Shown here in pieces: positions 7,667 to 15,016 of a stretch of 55,612 nt of DNA (position 1 is its first letter; each line of letters begins with the position of its first letter). Under the pieces are notes generated by a model. That model was not told where the DNA came from. It did no database searches and saw nothing but the letters and a program-made list of their open reading frames with translations. Made by a program: the position numbers and the translations under genes. Origin of the DNA: a virus. The stretch lies in IMG/VR virus record IMGVR_UViG_3300031576_000053, positions 1 to 55,612 of that record, one strand, 5' to 3'.

Positions 7667-8922
7667 TTAACCTCCGCGAACAGCGGGGCATCTGAGGCAA
7701 TCCGTCTGCGCGCGATCTCGCAATACTCCGGGTCTATCTCGATGCCGACGGCCGAGAAGCCTTCCAACTCGGCGGCTTTGAGCGTCGAGCCGCTGCCCAT
7801 GAACGGGTCAAGAACCGTGCCGCCCTTTGGCGTCACCAGCCTGCAGAGGTAGCGCATCAGGTCTGTGGGCTTCACGGTCGGATGGTAGTTGCGGTTGCTG
7901 CGGTTGCTGCGGTTGCGCGGGTTGTCGCCACCTGGACCGTCAGACTTCACGCGGTCGGCGTCCCGCTTCGGCTCAAAATGGCGCAACCCGTCCTCGCGGT
8001 CATGCCGGTCGGCCTTGGTGCAGTAGAAGAAGCGTGCCGCGCTGCCAGAATCGCCTTGGAATGTACTTCCTTTTTCGTCTACGTTCCCGGCAAACGCGCC
8101 GTAGGTGGTGCGAAATTTGTCGCTACCACGTCGATACACTGGCGCGGCAGCTCCAGACGGGAATAGCGCAACTACTTCCTCGCTGCCGTCGTGGATCAGG
8201 TTGGCGGGCCAGCGGCCTAGCGCATCACCGCCACGCGGTCCTGGTGTTGCAGAGAAGTTCGTTGCTCCACGATCTGCGTAGGTTTGGAACTCGGTGCGCT
8301 CGCCTTTCCTCTGGCCACCACCAGCAAGCGTTCCTGATCCTCTCGACGTGCAACGACCAGCAGGGAAAGCGGCCAGCCTATCTTCTTCGCTCAAATGCTC
8401 GATACGGCAAGCGTCGATGTTGAGTGCCCCGGCGCCATGCTTGCGCCAGTTCTCCTCGACGGTGCCGATCAGCGGTTTGCGGGCAACGCAGATAGGTTCC
8501 CATGCTGGCTTGAGCGCGGTGCCGCCCCACGGCCCGTTGTGTGACTTCGGAAAACCTGACCCGTAGACCCACATCACCGTATCACGGATCTCCCAGCCCG
8601 CGTCCTCGATTGCCACAGCTAGCCGGTGATAGGTGCGCGTGCCGCCGAAGGCCAGCAGGTAGGCACCTGGCTTGGCGATGCGGAGAGCAGCCTGCCAAAG
8701 CGCGGTCTGGTGCGCTATATCTCCGCCATCCCACGCCTTCCCCATGAAGCCAGTCGTGATCCTAGCGCGACCAGATTCGAGGTTGACCGACGCCTCTCCG
8801 GTGCCGCCCTTCTTGCTAGTGGTTAGGTGGTAGGGCGGGTCGGTCACGATGGCGTCAATGCTGCAGGCGTCCATCGCGGCCATGCCTTCCCGGCAATCTT
8901 GGTTGAGGATGCGGACGGTCAT
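7663..8922 (-). CDS. DNA methyltransferase, beta-type (DPPY)
   Basis: A 419-residue amino-methyltransferase acting on adenine-N6 or cytosine-N4. The catalytic motif TDPPYHLT is at residues 27-34 and the AdoMet-binding motif DPFMGSGST at about 372-380, followed by GIEIDPEYCEIA. Catalytic motif first, AdoMet site last is the beta-class order. The middle is the target-recognition region. There is no restriction partner nearby, so it probably protects phage DNA or regulates. Sequence specificity cannot be read from the protein. Confidence 0.92.
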   Translation of the reverse strand: MTVRILNQDCREGMAAMDACSIDAIVTDPPYHLTTSKKGGTGEASVNLESGRARITTGFMGKAWDGGDIAHQTALWQAALRIAKPGAYLLAFGGTRTYHRLAVAIEDAGWEIRDTVMWVYGSGFPKSHNGPWGGTALKPAWEPICVARKPLIGTVEENWRKHGAGALNIDACRIEHLSEEDRLAAFPAGRCTSRGSGTLAGGGQRKGERTEFQTYADRGATNFSATPGPRGGDALGRWPANLIHDGSEEVVALFPSGAAAPVYRRGSDKFRTTYGAFAGNVDEKGSTFQGDSGSAARFFYCTKADRHDREDGLRHFEPKRDADRVKSDGPGGDNPRNRSNRSNRNYHPTVKPTDLMRYLCRLVTPKGGTVLDPFMGSGSTLKAAELEGFSAVGIEIDPEYCEIARRRIASDAPLFAEVK

Positions 8923-8939
8923 TTATCTATCAGCGCGGC

Positions 8940-9056
8940 TCATGCGCGCTCCTTTGCCAAGCGCCAGACATTGCGCATGCGCTTGGCTGCGCGTTCGGCG
9001 TCGGCCTTGGCGAACACAGGGTCGGCGTGGACTTTTATTTTGTCGTGGTAAGTCAT
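8940..9056 (-). CDS. 38-residue hypothetical protein
   Basis: A short charged helical protein (MTYHDKIKVHADPVFAKADA, then a basic end). ATG 9056 overlaps the stop of the upstream zinc-finger gene (ATGA), matching the coupled pattern of the whole operon. This favours real translation over the overlapping shadow frame. Function unknown. Confidence 0.5.
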   Translation of the reverse strand: MTYHDKIKVHADPVFAKADAERAAKRMRNVWRLAKERA

Positions 9057-9295
9057 GACCTGAGTGGCCAGTTCGTATACGGGTCCAACGGTCTATAGCC
9101 CGCGTTGATCTTAGCGCGAACCTGATCAACGGCGTTAGCGCAGGCCTCTTTATAACCCAGCTGCGGTTTACCGTTGTGCTTGAGCAACGTGATTGTCTTT
9201 CGCAGCGGCTCGGGTACCAAGCGCCAATGGCCGTGGCACATGAGTCGGTCGGCTAGAGGCGCCGTTGTGCACTCGTGGATTGCGCAGGCGCTCAA
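9053..9295 (-). CDS. Small zinc-finger-like phage protein
   Basis: An 80-residue protein. TTG 9295 overlaps the preceding stop (TTGA) and is chosen over a long upstream reading that is antisense-like. Near the N-terminus it reads CAIHECTTAPLADRLMCHGH, then WRLVPEPLRK. This CxxxxC...CxxHW-type metal-binding module is common in short early proteins of phages with GC-rich genomes. Role unknown, probably nucleic-acid binding. Confidence 0.68.
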   Translation of the reverse strand: MSACAIHECTTAPLADRLMCHGHWRLVPEPLRKTITLLKHNGKPQLGYKEACANAVDQVRAKINAGYRPLDPYTNWPLRS

Positions 9296-9603
9296 TGGTG
9301 AATCCGTCCGCGCAAGAATACAGCCAGATCCTCCAGCATCCAGATCAAGAGGCCATATTCGGATTCGCCCGGGGGCCGGTACCGCCGCAGAAAACCGCGC
9401 GTACCTGCGCCGCCTATACGCGGGTGGAACTCGCCGTGGTGGGCGCCGCACATGGGCACCATCGCGAAGGTGCTGCGCAATCCCGAGCCCTCCGCGATGT
9501 GGTGAAGCTCCAAACGCCCAGAGCAGCAGCCGGGGACGCGCGGCGCGATCACGCACGGCAACTGCGCGATGAGTGACTTCCAGGAGGCCTCCGCAACCGT
9601 CAC
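9292..9603 (-). CDS. HNH-like nuclease, DUF968/Ref-type
   Basis: A 103-residue protein. GTG 9603 overlaps the stop of a tiny upstream reading frame (GTGA). The core shows Cys pairs near residue 26, LELHHIAEGSGLR, then MVPMCGAHHGEFH. This matches the HH/HNH layout of DUF968 and the P1 Ref recombination nuclease. A recombination or DNA-processing role fits the NinB-like, exonuclease and annealing neighbours. Confidence 0.75.
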   Translation of the reverse strand: MTVAEASWKSLIAQLPCVIAPRVPGCCSGRLELHHIAEGSGLRSTFAMVPMCGAHHGEFHPRIGGAGTRGFLRRYRPPGESEYGLLIWMLEDLAVFLRGRIHH

Positions 9604-9677
9604 GCCAGCCCGCGCTCCTCGCCGTGTACGCTCACGTTGGCGAGCGGCGTCTTTTGATCCTTGAAGGAGAGGCCCAT
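9600..9677 (-). CDS. 25-residue micro-ORF coupled to its neighbours
   Basis: Reads MGLSFKDQKTPLANVSVHGE and five more residues. Its ATG overlaps the upstream TGA (TGATG) and its own TGA overlaps the downstream GTG (GTGA). This double coupling in an operon built that way throughout is the only evidence. It may be a real peptide or merely a translational bridge. Confidence 0.4.
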   Translation of the reverse strand: MGLSFKDQKTPLANVSVHGEERGLA

Positions 9678-9892
9678 CAATCCTCCTTTGCCATCTCGAC
9701 CTTGACGCCGTTGCCCATCAGCTCGGCTATGCGCTTCTGTTTCGGGATGCTGACCGGGCCGATGTATTTCGCGGCGATATGGTTCCGCGCCGCCGCTTCG
9801 CTCTTGGCCTCCACCAGAAACGTCTTGTTATAGTCCGATTCCGGAACCGCCTTCGGTTCCGCCGATACCTCATAAATTCTTGTGCGTGTCAT
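9677..9892 (-). CDS. Small hypothetical phage protein
   Basis: A 71-residue protein beginning MTRTRIYEVSAEPK. A central FLVEAKSEAAARNHIAAKYI resembles many short phage proteins with a beta-strand, 'V-A-S-x-A-A' helix layout. Function unknown. It stands first in a coupled group reaching to 8940. Confidence 0.65.
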   Translation of the reverse strand: MTRTRIYEVSAEPKAVPESDYNKTFLVEAKSEAAARNHIAAKYIGPVSIPKQKRIAELMGNGVKVEMAKED

Positions 9893-9909
9893 CGCTAGCC
9901 CACTCCTTG

Positions 9910-10305
9910 TTAGTAGACTTCAAAGTCCCCGAGGAAGACCCCGAGGTCGGAAATGTAAAACGCCTCAACTTGCTCCATGAACTCGGCGAATCGTTTCTTC
10001 GTGAGGTTGGCGGAACTGCTCAGCACCGCGCGCTCGTCCTTGCCGATCTTGAGGATTTTGCGCGGCAAGAACTTCGCTTTGCAGAATTCGTGCATCTCGT
10101 CGATCGAATGCCCGGTCTCTGCGGCGGCGAGTTGATGTAACGCCCAGAGCCTGCGGTTTGCCTGGAGCGACCGCCGGGGCTGATAGGGCGCGATGCGCAC
10201 ATCCCAAACCTGCCCATCCTTGACGGGGAGCTGCGCGATGACGCGCAGCAGCCGTTCGCGCTTGCCAGCGGCATCGTCGAGAATGAACAGGCGCGCTTCG
10301 GTCAT
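9910..10305 (-). CDS. ninB: NinB-like recombination protein
   Basis: A 131-residue protein. ATG 10305 overlaps the preceding stop (ATGA). It contains PYQPRRSLQANRRLWALHQ and HSIDEMHEFCKAKFLP, hallmarks of the NinB/Orf family, which binds single-stranded DNA and loads phage recombinases in lambda-type recombination. Here it lies downstream of the exonuclease and annealing-type genes, as expected for a recombination module. Confidence 0.82.
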   Translation of the reverse strand: MTEARLFILDDAAGKRERLLRVIAQLPVKDGQVWDVRIAPYQPRRSLQANRRLWALHQLAAAETGHSIDEMHEFCKAKFLPRKILKIGKDERAVLSSSANLTKKRFAEFMEQVEAFYISDLGVFLGDFEVY

Positions 10306-11015
10306 GCCGATCTTGAGGCAAGCTGCCGCTCCTCGACCGCCTTGACCCCAGGGATGGCGAGCGCATCCTTCTGCGCCCTGGCAAGTCCATGCAAGGCCGT
10401 CATATTGATTTCGAAGATCCCAAGCCATTCCGGATGCTCGGCTACGTACTTGATTAACGCGGCCTTATCCGTGACCTCGGCTTTCCAGGTCGTTTTCGTC
10501 GTCAGACCGCCGATCTTCGGGGCGGCGGAAGCGATCTCGATCCGATCCGGAATCGCTGCGGCGGTGGCTTGCAGCGCTTCGGCCTTCTCGACTTTGCCGG
10601 CGGCGGCGGCACGGGCGGCTTGGGCCTCCAATTTCTCGCGTTCCTTCCGGGCAGCCTCGGCGGCGACGGCCTCGGCCTCCCGGCGCTTGCGCTCCTCGAT
10701 CTCCTGATAGCCGAGGATACCGCGCTTCACGATCCGTTCGGCCTCGGCCAAGGTATCGGTCGGCCCCTTGAATAGCGCGTTCACCGCCCGCTGAGCTTCG
10801 AGCAGCGGCTTGGTGATCGCGGTGCGTGAACCATCCAGGCGCTTCTGCGCGCCCTTAAGCGCCTTCAGATCCTCGCCCGCGGCCTCGCACATATCGCCCG
10901 TCGTGATGACGGCGTAGGCCTCCCTGGCGCGGGCCAGGAAGGCCGTAGCGCTCTGGATCAAGGCTGGATCGGGGCGGGCGATGATAACGGATTCCGGAAC
11001 GATAACGGCGCTCAT
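10302..11015 (-). CDS. Coiled-coil protein of the recombination module
   Basis: A 237-residue protein. ATG 11015 overlaps the preceding stop. The first 95 residues are helical. About 95-155 are a long Glu/Arg/Ala helix (EIEERKRREAEAVAAEAARK). The C-terminal globular part is TTKTTWKAEVTDKAALIKYV and a conserved-looking ALHGLARAQKDALAIPGV. Related proteins occur next to RecB-like exonucleases and annealing proteins in many phages. It is likely an accessory ssDNA or nuclease partner, exact role unknown. Confidence 0.72.
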   Translation of the reverse strand: MSAVIVPESVIIARPDPALIQSATAFLARAREAYAVITTGDMCEAAGEDLKALKGAQKRLDGSRTAITKPLLEAQRAVNALFKGPTDTLAEAERIVKRGILGYQEIEERKRREAEAVAAEAARKEREKLEAQAARAAAAGKVEKAEALQATAAAIPDRIEIASAAPKIGGLTTKTTWKAEVTDKAALIKYVAEHPEWLGIFEINMTALHGLARAQKDALAIPGVKAVEERQLASRSA

Positions 11016-11614
11016 GCTGGCTCCTTGAGTAATCCATGCCGAGCGCTCCAATTGTGGACGCTGAGCAGGGACAGAAAAACGGCGAAGTCGGTCTTGTCGG
11101 TGAACGGTTCGAGCCGATAGGTGCCGTCCTGATCAAGCTGCAACGCATAGCGGCGGGCCGACGAACGGATCAGGCCGTCCTCCGATGCGGCGTGGAGATA
11201 TGCGGCGGTCTGAAGTCCTACCGACGGGTTAATACCAGCGGTGCATTTCACGTCGAGCAGGGCCTCTCGGTCGCTCACCATCCCCACGAGATCCAGCGTT
11301 CCGGCGTAGCGGTACTTGCCCGAATAGACCATGCGCTCCGAGAGGAAGCATTCGAACTTGTTCTGTGCCCTGAACGAGTCCCAAGCGAGCAGGTATCCGG
11401 AGATGGCCGGATCTATGCTCGCCTCGTCGAGGTTATCGGTAAGCCCTAATTGGATCGCCGCATGGACGGCTTCCCCGATCTGGCGCTTATGCTCAAGCAC
11501 CTCCCGCCGGATGCCGTCGAAGTCCTGGAGCGGCGCGAGAATTCGCGTCACGTTCGGCACATACCGCCCGTCAAGGCGGTACTCATGGCGCTCGGCATTG
11601 AACTCCAAGCTCAC
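11012..11614 (-). CDS. PD-(D/E)XK exonuclease (RecB/Cas4-like)
   Basis: A 200-residue nuclease. GTG 11614 overlaps the preceding stop (GTGA). The active-site run is GTLDLVGMVSDREALLDVKC (Asp, then DxK) with a following QTAAYLHA motif, as in RecB-family and Cas4-like nucleases. In phages this enzyme resects double-stranded DNA ends for annealing recombination. It is flanked by the coiled-coil and putative annealing genes. Confidence 0.85.
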   Translation of the reverse strand: MSLEFNAERHEYRLDGRYVPNVTRILAPLQDFDGIRREVLEHKRQIGEAVHAAIQLGLTDNLDEASIDPAISGYLLAWDSFRAQNKFECFLSERMVYSGKYRYAGTLDLVGMVSDREALLDVKCTAGINPSVGLQTAAYLHAASEDGLIRSSARRYALQLDQDGTYRLEPFTDKTDFAVFLSLLSVHNWSARHGLLKEPA

Positions 11615-12450
11615 TCCTTCGCCTCGGTCATTTCCCGTATCCAAGCGGCTACGGCGTTGAACTGCGCCGCGGGGATATTGGCGAGCGTCGCCTTGAATTG
11701 CTTTTCGAGCTGCGCGTCGGTGATTTCCCCCGAGTCCATGCGGGCGCGTAGAATGCGCTGCTGGCCCTCGGAGAACATGCCGTTGGTGCTAACGGTTTCC
11801 TGCGTCTTCGCCTTCCCTGTCTTAGGTTTCGGCTGCCTGACGGGGCGTGGTGCGTCTTGATTCTCGTCTTCCGGTAGCAGTTCTTCCGGCAGGTCTTCGA
11901 TGTCCTGGGTGAAAATATCCGAGGCGGCGGTCACGTTCAGCGTCATTGCGACCTGCGCCCGCTTGCACGCCATCTTGAGGATCGTATTCGCTTGGTCGGC
12001 GCTCTCGGCGCGAACTTGCTTGATCTCGTACTCGGCCCGGTCCTCGCGGCTATAGCCGTGCTTGATCCGGCGCCGGTCCTCTGACATGGCTTCGAATTCT
12101 TTGATGCTCGATGCCTTGCGCCACTTGTATTTTTCCTCCATCGAGGAGCACTCGCCGTACCCCTCGCCCATCACGATTCCGGTCGCTTGATGCGTGCCGA
12201 TGCAGCAGACGCGATAGCGCACGAAGTCCAGACCGCTTAGATCCTCGACGCGGTACGAGGGCGCGATGTGAAACGTCGTGCCGAGAACCTCCGCCCCGGG
12301 CTTCCAGAGCGAAGGCTTCGGGGTACCTGGGATCTTTCCGTAGTGCGTGCCCTCCTTCATTACCGCGGCCATTACCTCCTGGATCAGATTTACCTGCGCC
12401 CGGATTTCGAGCGCAGTTTTCGGTTGTTCATATCTGACGATTTCATTCAT
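11611..12450 (-). CDS. Putative ssDNA-annealing/binding recombination protein
   Basis: A 279-residue protein with a strong ribosome site (AGGAGG) before ATG 12450. It contains MKEGTHYGKIPGTPKPSLWK, a YGxIPGTxKPSLxKPGAE signature of a widespread phage family encoded beside RecB-like exonucleases. Residues 170-205 (ILKMACKRAQVAMTLNVTAA) follow. An acidic/Pro linker and a C-terminal helical domain (about 225-279) suggest partner binding. The annealing role is inferred from context; the biochemical class is not certain. Confidence 0.75.
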   Translation of the reverse strand: MNEIVRYEQPKTALEIRAQVNLIQEVMAAVMKEGTHYGKIPGTPKPSLWKPGAEVLGTTFHIAPSYRVEDLSGLDFVRYRVCCIGTHQATGIVMGEGYGECSSMEEKYKWRKASSIKEFEAMSEDRRRIKHGYSREDRAEYEIKQVRAESADQANTILKMACKRAQVAMTLNVTAASDIFTQDIEDLPEELLPEDENQDAPRPVRQPKPKTGKAKTQETVSTNGMFSEGQQRILRARMDSGEITDAQLEKQFKATLANIPAAQFNAVAAWIREMTEAKE

Positions 12451-12481
12451 CTGCCACCTCCTGGGTGAGAGTAATTCGCGT

Positions 12482-12754
12482 CTATGCACCGCATGATCCA
12501 CGCGCCCCGTCCGGTTGATCCGCGTACCATTGGCGCGGCGCGCAGTTGACACCGAGCGGCGCGGGTCTTGAGCGAGGCACATGGCGCAGCGCCGCAAGCT
12601 CGGTACGCAGCAAGGCGAGCTCCGCCTGCGCGTCGAGGCGGTCGGCGTAATCCATCGGGCCGACGACGGCGAGATAGGCGACGACAAAGGCCGCTGCGAT
12701 GATCCACGGCCAAGGTGAGTAAGACGCGCGGTAATGTTTAAGATCGTCGGTCAT
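12482..12754 (-). CDS. Small membrane protein
   Basis: A 90-residue protein with one transmembrane segment at residues about 15-33 (SPWPWIIAAAFVVAYLAVVG), a short helical stretch (AELALLRTELAALRH) and a Pro/Cys-containing tail. ATG 12754 overlaps the stop of the gene before it. No family recognised. Confidence 0.6.
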   Translation of the reverse strand: MTDDLKHYRASYSPWPWIIAAAFVVAYLAVVGPMDYADRLDAQAELALLRTELAALRHVPRSRPAPLGVNCAPRQWYADQPDGARGSCGA

Positions 12755-13104
12755 TGCTCAATCTCACAGACCGTGAACTGCGCCACGGACCCAGCGGGTG
12801 TCGGCCGCGTGCCGTGCCAGACGACCTCTAGCCCCTCCGCCAGGGCGACGTGGTAGCCGATCCAGCGGGCCATCGCGTCCAGCGGCGATTCGACCGCGTA
12901 GGCCGTCTCCTCCGCGTTCCAGGTGACGGTGGCGCGCACGCCGCACAGGGCTTCCGTTCGGCTGATCGTGCGGTCAGCGCCTGGATCGAGCATCAGATGC
13001 GGATAGGCGCGCTGGAGCGAGTCAAGCCGCAGCCAGTCGCAATCGAGGATGGCCCTAAACGCGGCGTCGATCACGCAGGCGTCGTTCGGCAGCGGCTCGG
13101 TCAT
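12751..13104 (-). CDS. Hypothetical early protein
   Basis: A 117-residue acidic protein. ATG 13104 overlaps the preceding stop (ATGA), which decides the start. Trp-rich segments include DCDWLRLDSLQRAYPHLML and MARWIGYHVALAEGLEVVWH. No family recognised. Confidence 0.62.
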   Translation of the reverse strand: MTEPLPNDACVIDAAFRAILDCDWLRLDSLQRAYPHLMLDPGADRTISRTEALCGVRATVTWNAEETAYAVESPLDAMARWIGYHVALAEGLEVVWHGTRPTPAGSVAQFTVCEIEQ

Positions 13105-13430
13105 GAGTTCCCCTTCATCTCCTGTTCTAGCGCCTCGACCGCGGCCAGGATCTGCGCCCCGGTAAGCGTCCACGCCTTGTCCCGCGGAAGTTGCGCGATG
13201 ATCCGCCACTTGAACGGCTGGTAGAACGCGAGCGCCTTCCGATCATCGCCGAGAAAATCGGCAAGGATCGCGAGCGCGAGCTGGGCTGGACCGGAACCGC
13301 CATATCCATGCGCGAAGCCAGTAGGCGAGTGATTCCGCAGGTCGAGGCGCAGCGGCAGCGGTCGGCTATCGACCACCACGGTGTAGTCATCGTTCTGCAA
13401 CATGCGGTAGAGGGTGGAGATCGTCTTCAT
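13101..13430 (-). CDS. DUF6166-like phage protein
   Basis: A 109-residue protein. ATG 13430 overlaps the preceding stop. The core reads LPLRLDLRNHSPTGFAHGYG followed by GSGPAQLALAILADFLGDDR and FKWRIIAQLP. This matches the short DUF6166 family that is common in phages and of unknown function. The Gly-rich loop before the helix suggests ligand binding. Confidence 0.75.
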   Translation of the reverse strand: MKTISTLYRMLQNDDYTVVVDSRPLPLRLDLRNHSPTGFAHGYGGSGPAQLALAILADFLGDDRKALAFYQPFKWRIIAQLPRDKAWTLTGAQILAAVEALEQEMKGNS

Positions 13431-13849
13431 ACCAGCCCGCCGTACAACTTCTCCCACTGCGGCAGCCCAACATCAGATAGAAAGCGTTCAATCTGTCTCG
13501 GCGTCATCAGCGGTAGGCGCTTGTATTTCCAAAATCGATGCGGTCCCTCAAGCGAGCGCCGGATCTGCCCAATCATGATGTCCTCGGCCCAACAATGGAC
13601 GATTGGCCGTGCGCCGAAGCGATTGCGGATCGTGCACCGCAGCTCGTGGACGCGGAGCGGTTCCTTGGGTTTCGCCGAGACCGAGCGGAGGCCGCGCGTG
13701 TATGCCTGGCGTGCGCTGATGATCGGCGTGCTGTCCTTTATGATCCTGTGCGCGATGCTGACTGTGCCGCTCTTGCCCTCTGGCAGGTCGATGGGCGACT
13801 TGTACCATGCGGCAAGATAGCCGTTCGCGTTCGCGGGGGCGGAGTTCAC
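13427..13849 (-). CDS. Hypothetical early protein
   Basis: A 140-residue basic protein. The middle reads AHRIIKDSTPIISARQAYTR, then RVHELRCTIRNRFGARPIVH. A Trp/Lys/Arg-rich end suggests nucleic-acid contact. Start and stop overlap the flanking genes. No family recognised. Confidence 0.6.
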   Translation of the reverse strand: MNSAPANANGYLAAWYKSPIDLPEGKSGTVSIAHRIIKDSTPIISARQAYTRGLRSVSAKPKEPLRVHELRCTIRNRFGARPIVHCWAEDIMIGQIRRSLEGPHRFWKYKRLPLMTPRQIERFLSDVGLPQWEKLYGGLV

Positions 13850-14139
13850 CGGAACGCCTCCGGTCGGTCGAGCGCGAGCCGCGCGACCTTCGCGCTCGGC
13901 GCGAAGAGTGTATAGGCGTGCGCGAGCGTGGCGAACCCCTCGGGTGAGTCGTCCGTCACGCGGATCGTGGAGAACCCCGAGCCGTTCCCCGGCGGATGGA
14001 CCTCGACCGAGACGATCGTTGATGCCTCGTCCCAGCTATTCTGTACCAGCTCGCGGAGAATGAACAGCTTCGTCCGGCGGGCGGCAACCTTCGCGAGCCC
14101 GGCGCGATCGACCTCGAACCATCCGGCGCGGGTGTTCAC
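13846..14139 (-). CDS. Truncated GHKL-type ATPase N-terminal domain
   Basis: A 97-residue protein that begins like an Hsp90/GHKL ATPase. The N-box is ILRELVQNSWDEA (Glu30, Asn34) and the G1-like box is VTDDSPEGF (Asp63/64, Gly68). Full-length relatives continue with a lid and the G2 motif, and both are missing here: the frame ends within 30 residues of the G1 box. The flanking overlaps are intact, so the short form may be stably expressed. Whether it binds ATP is unclear. Confidence 0.68.
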   Translation of the reverse strand: MNTRAGWFEVDRAGLAKVAARRTKLFILRELVQNSWDEASTIVSVEVHPPGNGSGFSTIRVTDDSPEGFATLAHAYTLFAPSAKVARLALDRPEAFR

Positions 14140-14336
14140 GAGACCTCCACAAAGCGCATCGCCGTCTGGAGCAGGTGATCGTAGTCGCCAGCCTTCGACT
14201 CCTTCAGGTACTCGTCGATCTGCTCCTGAGAGAGTCCCGCCTTGCGCATCGCGCGCTGCACTGCGCCCATGATCGCAAAGGCGTTCCCGTCCTCGCCGAC
14301 CAGCTTGACCTTCACCTGCGAGTATTTCGGTTCCAT
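14136..14336 (-). CDS. Conserved small phage protein
   Basis: A 66-residue protein with a good ribosome site (AAGGAGAAGAC). KVKLVGEDGNAFAIMGAVQR, then a helix and SKAGDYDHLLQTAMRFVEV, is a pattern I recognise from small proteins in many phages and plasmids, often near DUF932 or replication genes. Function unknown. Confidence 0.75.
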   Translation of the reverse strand: MEPKYSQVKVKLVGEDGNAFAIMGAVQRAMRKAGLSQEQIDEYLKESKAGDYDHLLQTAMRFVEVS

Positions 14337-14407
14337 TGTCTTCTCCTTTTCTGGTTAGTGCGCCGATCGCGGCGCTCGGGGGAGGGTCGGCTCGCGGCCC
14401 TCTCCGG

Positions 14408-14427
14408 AGCGCCCCTCGCGGGGCGCT
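14408..14427. repeat. Perfect 8-bp inverted repeat (hairpin) between early genes
   Basis: AGCGCCCC, loop TCGC, then GGGGCGCT. It lies in the 95-base gap of the leftward operon, between 14432 and 14336. On the leftward transcript no U-tract follows, so it is more likely an mRNA processing or stability element than a terminator. Confidence 0.45.
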
Positions 14428-14431
14428 TTCC

Positions 14432-14761
14432 CTACGCTGCCACGGCCTCCTTTCTCGCGTTGTCGTCGTTCGCCGGCTCGATCACCGCCAGCGCCTTCTG
14501 GAACGCCTTCACCTTCAGGTCGGAACCGCGCCCGAACCACGCCGAATCCTGCCGCGTGTCGTCGCTGCGGGCGTAGGGGTTGTGGTCCACGTGCTCGGCC
14601 ACCGCCTGCACGAGCCCCCACACCGTCTGACGCGTGCTCTTCTTGTTGGACCCCGTCTGCGCCCCCTTGAACAGCTCCAAGATCTTCGCGAAGCCCCGCG
14701 GCGCGTCGTCCTCGGCCACGCCCAAGAGCTCGCGCAGGAGGGCGCTGGTCAGGTCTCGCAT
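14432..14761 (-). CDS. DUF932-like protein reduced to its C-terminal part
   Basis: A 109-residue protein. RQTVWGLVQAVAEHVDHNPY and RQDSAWFGRGSDLKVKAFQK match the C-terminal end of DUF932 (YfjQ-type) proteins, which usually run to about 250-300 residues. The large N-terminal domain is absent: the next gene upstream is unrelated and ends four bases away. Either a domain fragment that still works or a degraded gene. Confidence 0.65.
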   Translation of the reverse strand: MRDLTSALLRELLGVAEDDAPRGFAKILELFKGAQTGSNKKSTRQTVWGLVQAVAEHVDHNPYARSDDTRQDSAWFGRGSDLKVKAFQKALAVIEPANDDNARKEAVAA

Positions 14762-14764
14762 CGG

Positions 14765-15016
14765 CTATTCCAAGCAAAAAGTGTCGAGCATAACCAGCGA
14801 AATGTCCGACATGTTCATCGTCACTTCGTCAATGCGCGGCACCTTCGTTTCGTCCGGCGCTTCCGCCGTGAACGCATCGGCTATCTGGCGCAGGTAAGCC
14901 GCCAGTTCTTTGCGGGACGCCGGGTGCATGTCTGGGACGAGAATACAAATCTCGTTCAGGGCACCCAACACGCTCTGAACATTGGCGTCCAATTTGAGCT
15001 TGGCGGCGGTTTTCAT
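14765..15016 (-). CDS. Hypothetical early protein
   Basis: An 83-residue protein, helical N-terminal half (VQSVLGALNEICILVPDMHP) and acidic C-terminal half. ATG 15016 overlaps the stop of the preceding gene. No family recognised. Confidence 0.6.
   Translation of the reverse strand: MKTAAKLKLDANVQSVLGALNEICILVPDMHPASRKELAAYLRQIADAFTAEAPDETKVPRIDEVTMNMSDISLVMLDTFCLE

Noticed and set aside
7371-7700. N-terminal extension of the basic protein to an upstream start
   Set aside because: The extra 110 residues are antisense-like Arg/Gly sequence overlapping the membrane-anchored gene in another frame; the ATG at 7370 is coupled and natural.
8923-9129. 68-residue minus-strand frame
   Set aside because: Overlaps a coupled 38-residue frame and looks Arg-rich and shadow-like.
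11645-12480. Longer minus-strand frame reaching 12687 for the annealing-type protein
   Set aside because: The extension is Arg/Ser-rich noise; AGGAGG before ATG 12450 marks the real start.
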